Assembly (NCBI GenBank): GCA_029062865.1
Contig: JAIDPG010000212.1
Location: 1-13,020 of the forward strand
Direction of reading: 5' to 3'
From: Oscillospiraceae bacterium
GTDB taxonomy: Bacteria > Bacillota > Clostridia > Oscillospirales > Ruminococcaceae
Length of the DNA stretch: 13,020 nucleotides
How positions within the stretch are numbered: the stretch's first letter is position 1; the number at the start of each line of letters is the position of its first letter. The notes beneath the pieces are model-generated. The model made no database searches. It was not told where the DNA came from and worked only from the letters and a program-made list of their open reading frames with translations. Of the stretch, positions 10,281 to 13,020 are shown one piece after another. Made by a program: the position numbers and the translations under genes.

Positions 10281-11720
10281 TTAGTTCCCGTAGCGTTTTA
10301 CAAAAACCTCCGCCAGCGGGATGATTTTTTCGTACTTCGATTCCTGCGTGTACACGACGTTTTTGAAGAAGTCGAGCACCTTTTTGTTATCGGAAAGCGT
10401 CATAACTCTTCTCGCCGCGTATTCGTGCGCCGCCGAAAGCTCGGGGTTTTCCATAATAGCGATCGCGAAATCCACAAAGCGCTTTGTGTCCTTGAACTGC
10501 AAATAGCTGCACGCCGTGATGATGCTCGAATAGAAGTTCGGGTTGATGATTACCTCGCCATTGCACTCAACGTCCCCGCGAAGCAGGCAGTTGAGCTGCT
10601 CGTCGGTTATGCCGTCTATCGCGAACGCGCTTTCAACCATTTCGCAGTCGGGCATTTGCTCGGCTTTTTCGAGAATGACGTACGGCAGCGCGTTGTTGTT
10701 TATAGATTTGCGCCGTATCGTCTGAAGCTTTGCCGACATTATCGCGAAATGAGATGGCTTGTATTCGGGTCTGCCCTCGATAATCGAACGGAGCATATCC
10801 TTCGGGAACGCCGAAAGCGGCAGCTTTACCGACGGGCTTCTGAAGCCCGTTATTCCGTTTACCGCCTTTGCCTTGACTACGGTTTGCACGGTGGTTTCCG
10901 TTTCACGAACCTCTGTTCCGTCCTCGGCGGTTTCCACGGTCTCCGTGGTGGTTTCGACGGTCTCCGCGGCGGGCTCCGCGGGAGTTACCACCGTTTCGTA
11001 TTCCTTTTCGACATACGGCTCGCAGATCTTCTCGATAACCGCGCACCTGAAAGGAATTCCCTTTTCAACGCAGGAAAGCGCGCCGTGGTGCCCTTTAAGC
11101 AGCGCCGAGAACAATCCCGAAACGTGATAAACGATGCCCTGCGCCTTGCGGAGCTTCACTTGCTCGTCCGTGCCGACCTTGATACGCGCCGCGTAATAAT
11201 CCATAGGCTGCGTCGGAAGCAGGAAGCACGGCTTGTAGGTTTTGTCGCCGATAACGCGGTTCTGCTCCGCCGTTCCGCGGACCTCGTGCGAGATGTTATA
11301 CGCTCCCCAGAAGAACTGCCCGTTGCCGTCCGTCGGGTAATAATCGGCGAAATACACTGCGTAAACGCCGTCCTCAAGCAAACTCATAACGTCGCGAAGC
11401 CCGGAGGCAAGCGACTCGCCCTCGTTCAGGCGGTTGAAGCTGTTTGTCAAAGCGCCGTTTATCTTCTGGTCGTAGCCCTGAAATCCCGGCGCGAACGACA
11501 CGAGCTTGTCGCTCTGCTTGCTGCCGTGACCGGGGCACACCAGATCGATTACGGGGTCGCTTCCGATATAGAACACGCGCGTTATGTTGCCGGCGTTTCC
11601 GGTGTGCTCCAGATGCCCCGCCATGCACGTGCCGATAATTCCCGCGCCTTCCTTTACGGAAACAAGCGTCACGCTCTGCCCGTTATGGTCGACCGTTTCG
11701 GATTTTATTTCAACAGCCAA
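10281..11720 (-). CDS. Unrecognised 479-residue cytoplasmic protein with TE-rich linker
   Basis: I do not recognise this family. There is no signal peptide and no membrane segment. The N-terminal half (about 1-235) is mixed alpha/beta with many conserved-looking Gly, His and Cys residues (GTCMAGHLEHTGNAG, VCPGHGSK, LLKGHHGALSC). A low-complexity Glu/Thr/Val linker covers about 236-286 (ETVETTTETVETAEDGTEV). The C-terminal half (about 290-479) is largely helical, with ITDEQLNCLLRGDVE and repeated aromatic-rich helices, perhaps an interaction module. I chose the TTG at 11720: GGGAGAG lies 8 nt upstream of it, whereas the GTG at 11729 is only one base from that site. It follows the YcxB-like gene after a 70-bp gap with a long hairpin and may be cotranscribed with it. 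Confidence 0.75.
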   Translation of the reverse strand: MAVEIKSETVDHNGQSVTLVSVKEGAGIIGTCMAGHLEHTGNAGNITRVFYIGSDPVIDLVCPGHGSKQSDKLVSFAPGFQGYDQKINGALTNSFNRLNEGESLASGLRDVMSLLEDGVYAVYFADYYPTDGNGQFFWGAYNISHEVRGTAEQNRVIGDKTYKPCFLLPTQPMDYYAARIKVGTDEQVKLRKAQGIVYHVSGLFSALLKGHHGALSCVEKGIPFRCAVIEKICEPYVEKEYETVVTPAEPAAETVETTTETVETAEDGTEVRETETTVQTVVKAKAVNGITGFRSPSVKLPLSAFPKDMLRSIIEGRPEYKPSHFAIMSAKLQTIRRKSINNNALPYVILEKAEQMPDCEMVESAFAIDGITDEQLNCLLRGDVECNGEVIINPNFYSSIITACSYLQFKDTKRFVDFAIAIMENPELSAAHEYAARRVMTLSDNKKVLDFFKNVVYTQESKYEKIIPLAEVFVKRYGN

Positions 11721-11750
11721 GCCTCTCACTCTCCCAAATATTTCTATTAT

Positions 11751-11785
11751 TTCGGTTTTCCCCGCCGGAGGCGGGGAAAACCGAA
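11751..11785. repeat. 35-nt palindrome, copy 1
   Basis: Perfect 16-bp arms (11751-11766 with 11770-11785) around a GGA loop; the core is TTTTCCCCGCC/GGCGGGGAAAA. Both strands have A rather than T after the stem, so it is not a standard terminator. It lies between two minus-strand genes and resembles the palindrome at 12711-12745. Confidence 0.7.
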
Positions 11786-11790
11786 AAAGA

Positions 11791-12657
11791 TCATCTCTGC
11801 TCCAGATTAAGCGCTATAATATCCGCCACGCCGCCTACGAGCTTTTTATCGAACGCGCGCTTCGGGATAAACGCCGCGGGGGCGTTGTTTTTGTACAGGA
11901 TAAACATCTTGTCGCTCTCAATAAAGTAGTCCATTTCGTCCCACGGAACAAGATCGCGGCTTTCATAGACGCAGCTCTCACAAGCCGCGAAGCCGCTTCG
12001 GCTCACCACGAAGGTAATGCTCTTTCTCGCGGCGTGATCCGCGTCGGCGATCGCCTTAAAGTGCGCACGGGCTACCGCCTGCGTTATCAGATAAACAAGC
12101 ACCGCGATAATCGCGCCGGACGCGGCGGCTATCGGGATAAAGTACAGCACGTTGCTTCTTGTTACTCCGAAGATAAAGTGAAGCGCGCAGAACACACCCA
12201 GCGCGATGAGTATCCCAACGATCCACAAGAGCTTTATCAGCTTGTAATTCAGCAGCATTATAAACGCCGCGGCGGTATCGCCCTCGTCGAGCACATCCTC
12301 GCCGATGTACGTTTCCTTTCCGGGAGTTACCTCATTGTACGCCGACTTCAGCGGGAACAGCCGCAAGTCGTGCTGATAGGCGAAATTGTGCTCCTTCTGG
12401 TGATACTCGATGATAGCGATAGCGCGCAGCAGCGCGTCGTCGCTGCCGAACATCTTCTTTGTCATCGTGACTTTTCTGCCGAACGCGTCTATCGTAACTT
12501 CCTTTCGGGAGACCGACGCGCTTCTCACCATATCCCACGTATAAACCGCGGGCGGCTCCGAGCCTATTCCGTAAATCGCGAAAACGCTTCCGATTATGTA
12601 AGTGAAGCCCTTGTTCTCGTCATTGACGCACACAGGCTTCAGATCGCAAAACGCCAC
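11791..12657 (-). CDS. YcxB-like two-TM membrane protein
   Basis: A 288-residue membrane protein. The soluble N-terminal domain (1-135) is beta-rich (FTYIIGSVFAIYGIG). Two transmembrane helices follow (about 140-164, LIKLLWIVGILIALGVFCAL, and 170-194, NVLYFIPIAAASGAIIAVLV), separated by a short basic turn. The C-terminal domain (about 195-288) contains WDEMDYFIESDKMFILYKNNAPAAFIPKRAF: W-x-E-M-D-Y, F-x-L-Y and IPKRAF are the pattern of YcxB-like domains, which are of unknown function. I chose the GTG at 12657 because GAGGTG lies 6 nt before it; the GTG at 12666 falls inside that ribosome-binding site. The 5' leader is about 136 nt long and contains a 35-nt hairpin. Confidence 0.78.
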   Translation of the reverse strand: MAFCDLKPVCVNDENKGFTYIIGSVFAIYGIGSEPPAVYTWDMVRSASVSRKEVTIDAFGRKVTMTKKMFGSDDALLRAIAIIEYHQKEHNFAYQHDLRLFPLKSAYNEVTPGKETYIGEDVLDEGDTAAAFIMLLNYKLIKLLWIVGILIALGVFCALHFIFGVTRSNVLYFIPIAAASGAIIAVLVYLITQAVARAHFKAIADADHAARKSITFVVSRSGFAACESCVYESRDLVPWDEMDYFIESDKMFILYKNNAPAAFIPKRAFDKKLVGGVADIIALNLEQR

Positions 12658-12710
12658 TTTCCGCACCTCATTTCATTTCCGCAAGGGGATTTTTACTTTC
12701 ACAGCACGTC

Positions 12711-12745
12711 TGTCGTTTTTCCCGCCGAAGACGGGGAAAATGACA
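12711..12745. repeat. 35-nt palindrome, copy 2, in the 5' leader of the YcxB-like gene
   Basis: The 16-base arms (12711-12726 with 12730-12745) enclose a 3-nt loop, with one mismatch and two G-U pairs. Same length and core as the copy at 11751-11785. Three outer pairs differ between copies in a compensatory way (TTCG/CGAA against TGTC/GACA, after the shared outermost T-A). Confidence 0.65.
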
Positions 12746-12799
12746 TAAAATAAAGGATTAACTCTATTTCTGCCATAAAATTTTAGACGTATATATTAT

Positions 12800-12808
12800 A
12801 TTATATCA
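12800..12808 (-). promoter_or_regulatory. Extended -10 promoter of the YcxB-like gene
   Basis: The minus strand reads TGATATAAT: a perfect TATAAT (12800-12805) with an upstream TG in the extended -10 position. No good -35 is present 16-18 bp upstream, as expected for this promoter class. Start expected near 12793. Confidence 0.6.
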
Positions 12809-12814
12809 TACTTT

Positions 12815-12870
12815 CCCGAAAAAATAAAGGGGGTAAAGCGAATTTTTTTGGATATTTTGAGTTTTTCGGG
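12815..12870. other. Inverted repeat in the right-hand intergenic region
   Basis: CCCGAAAAA (12815-12823) and TTTTTCGGG (12862-12870) are 9-bp perfect arms separated by 38 bp of A/T-rich sequence. It lies just upstream of the extended -10 promoter. The stretch 12746-13020 contains no gene. Confidence 0.4.
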
Positions 12871-12902
12871 ATTATTAACACTGCGGCGGCGCATTAAAGG
12901 TG

Positions 12903-12918
12903 TGTTCCACCTGGAACA
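12903..12918. promoter_or_regulatory. parS-like 16-bp palindrome
   Basis: TGTTCCACCTGGAACA: 7-bp perfect arms around a CC centre. It differs at one central base from TGTTCCACGTGGAACA, a variant of the ParB/Noc site consensus TGTTNCACGTGNAACA. It could be a degenerate parS or an unrelated repressor operator. Confidence 0.4.
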
Positions 12919-12938
12919 ACAAACCCGGCGAAGCGTGA

Positions 12939-12992
12939 AATTTCAAAAAGTGTCAGCCGTAGCGAATCGTAGGCTGACGGAAGTTTGAAATT
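12939..12992. repeat. Dispersed palindromic repeat, short form (54 bp)
   Basis: Terminal inverted repeats AATTTCAAA (12939-12947) and TTTGAAATT (12984-12992) enclose one hairpin, GTCAGCC (12952-12958) with GGCTGAC (12972-12978). It matches the right half of the element at 6804-6913 in reverse orientation, with the stem changed on both sides (GTCGACC/GGTCGAC there). Confidence 0.7.
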
Positions 12993-13002
12993 AAAATAAG
13001 CG

Positions 13003-13020
13003 GAAGCCCAAAAGAGCTTC
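13003..13020. other. Hairpin cut by the right edge
   Basis: GAAGC (13003-13007) and GCTTC (13016-13020) form at least a 5-bp stem that may continue beyond the window. It could be a terminator of a neighbouring gene; the deciding T-run is out of view. Confidence 0.4.

Noticed and set aside
1..13020. tRNA, rRNA and insertion-sequence genes
   Set aside because: I saw no cloverleaf with a CCA or TTCGANNC arm, no rRNA signature and no transposase-like ORF on either strand.

Overview
The base composition, the consensus sigma-A promoters with 17-bp spacers, the strong purine-rich ribosome-binding sites and the mix of ATG, GTG and TTG starts suggest a moderately GC-rich member of the Clostridia. A Ruminococcaceae/Oscillospiraceae-like gut or rumen bacterium is most likely, because a GH9 cellulase with CBM3-type modules, a clostridial-type FeoA/FeoB set with the Cys-rich FeoB-associated peptide, and a SleC-like SpoIID/peptidoglycan-binding protein sit together. 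The genus cannot be fixed from this window.

Layout: (i) 1-710 holds no ordinary gene. It is a cluster of short transcription units that I read as an undescribed type I toxin-antitoxin locus. A 28-residue hydrophobic/basic peptide gene (minus strand, 482-568, own consensus promoter) converges on a small plus-strand RNA (about 360-447) through a shared bidirectional terminator. A second, tandem copy of the antisense RNA gene (about 207-315) lies upstream. Both RNAs begin with a stretch complementary to the Shine-Dalgarno/start-codon region of the peptide mRNA. (ii) 715-3580 is a plus-strand three-gene operon: a permuted NlpC/P60 (papain-like) hydrolase, an acidic protein with a C-terminal beta-sandwich, and a SleC-like protein with a SpoIID-type domain and three peptidoglycan-binding repeats. 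It is probably a cell-wall or cortex remodelling unit. (iii) 3541-3736 carries a minus-strand consensus promoter driving a structured RNA of about 160 nt that ends at the operon's bidirectional terminator. (iv) 3853-7437 (minus strand) is a ferrous-iron uptake cluster, feoA-feoA-feoB-FeoB-associated peptide, with five copies of a 16-bp palindrome (GTTAG-N6-CTAAC type) in its two control regions. (v) 7446-10143 (minus) is a lipoprotein GH9 endoglucanase with two CBM3-like modules. (vi) 10281-12657 (minus) has an unrecognised 479-residue protein and a two-TM YcxB-like membrane protein; the latter is bracketed by two copies of a 35-nt palindrome with compensatory base changes. (vii) 12700-13020 holds a promoter, a parS-like palindrome and a copy of a dispersed palindromic repeat that also occurs inside the feo cluster.

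The toxin-antitoxin reading, the ncRNA and the iron operators are inferences from sequence architecture. The protein-family calls for FeoA, FeoB, GH9/CBM3 and the SleC-like protein rest on clearly visible motifs.
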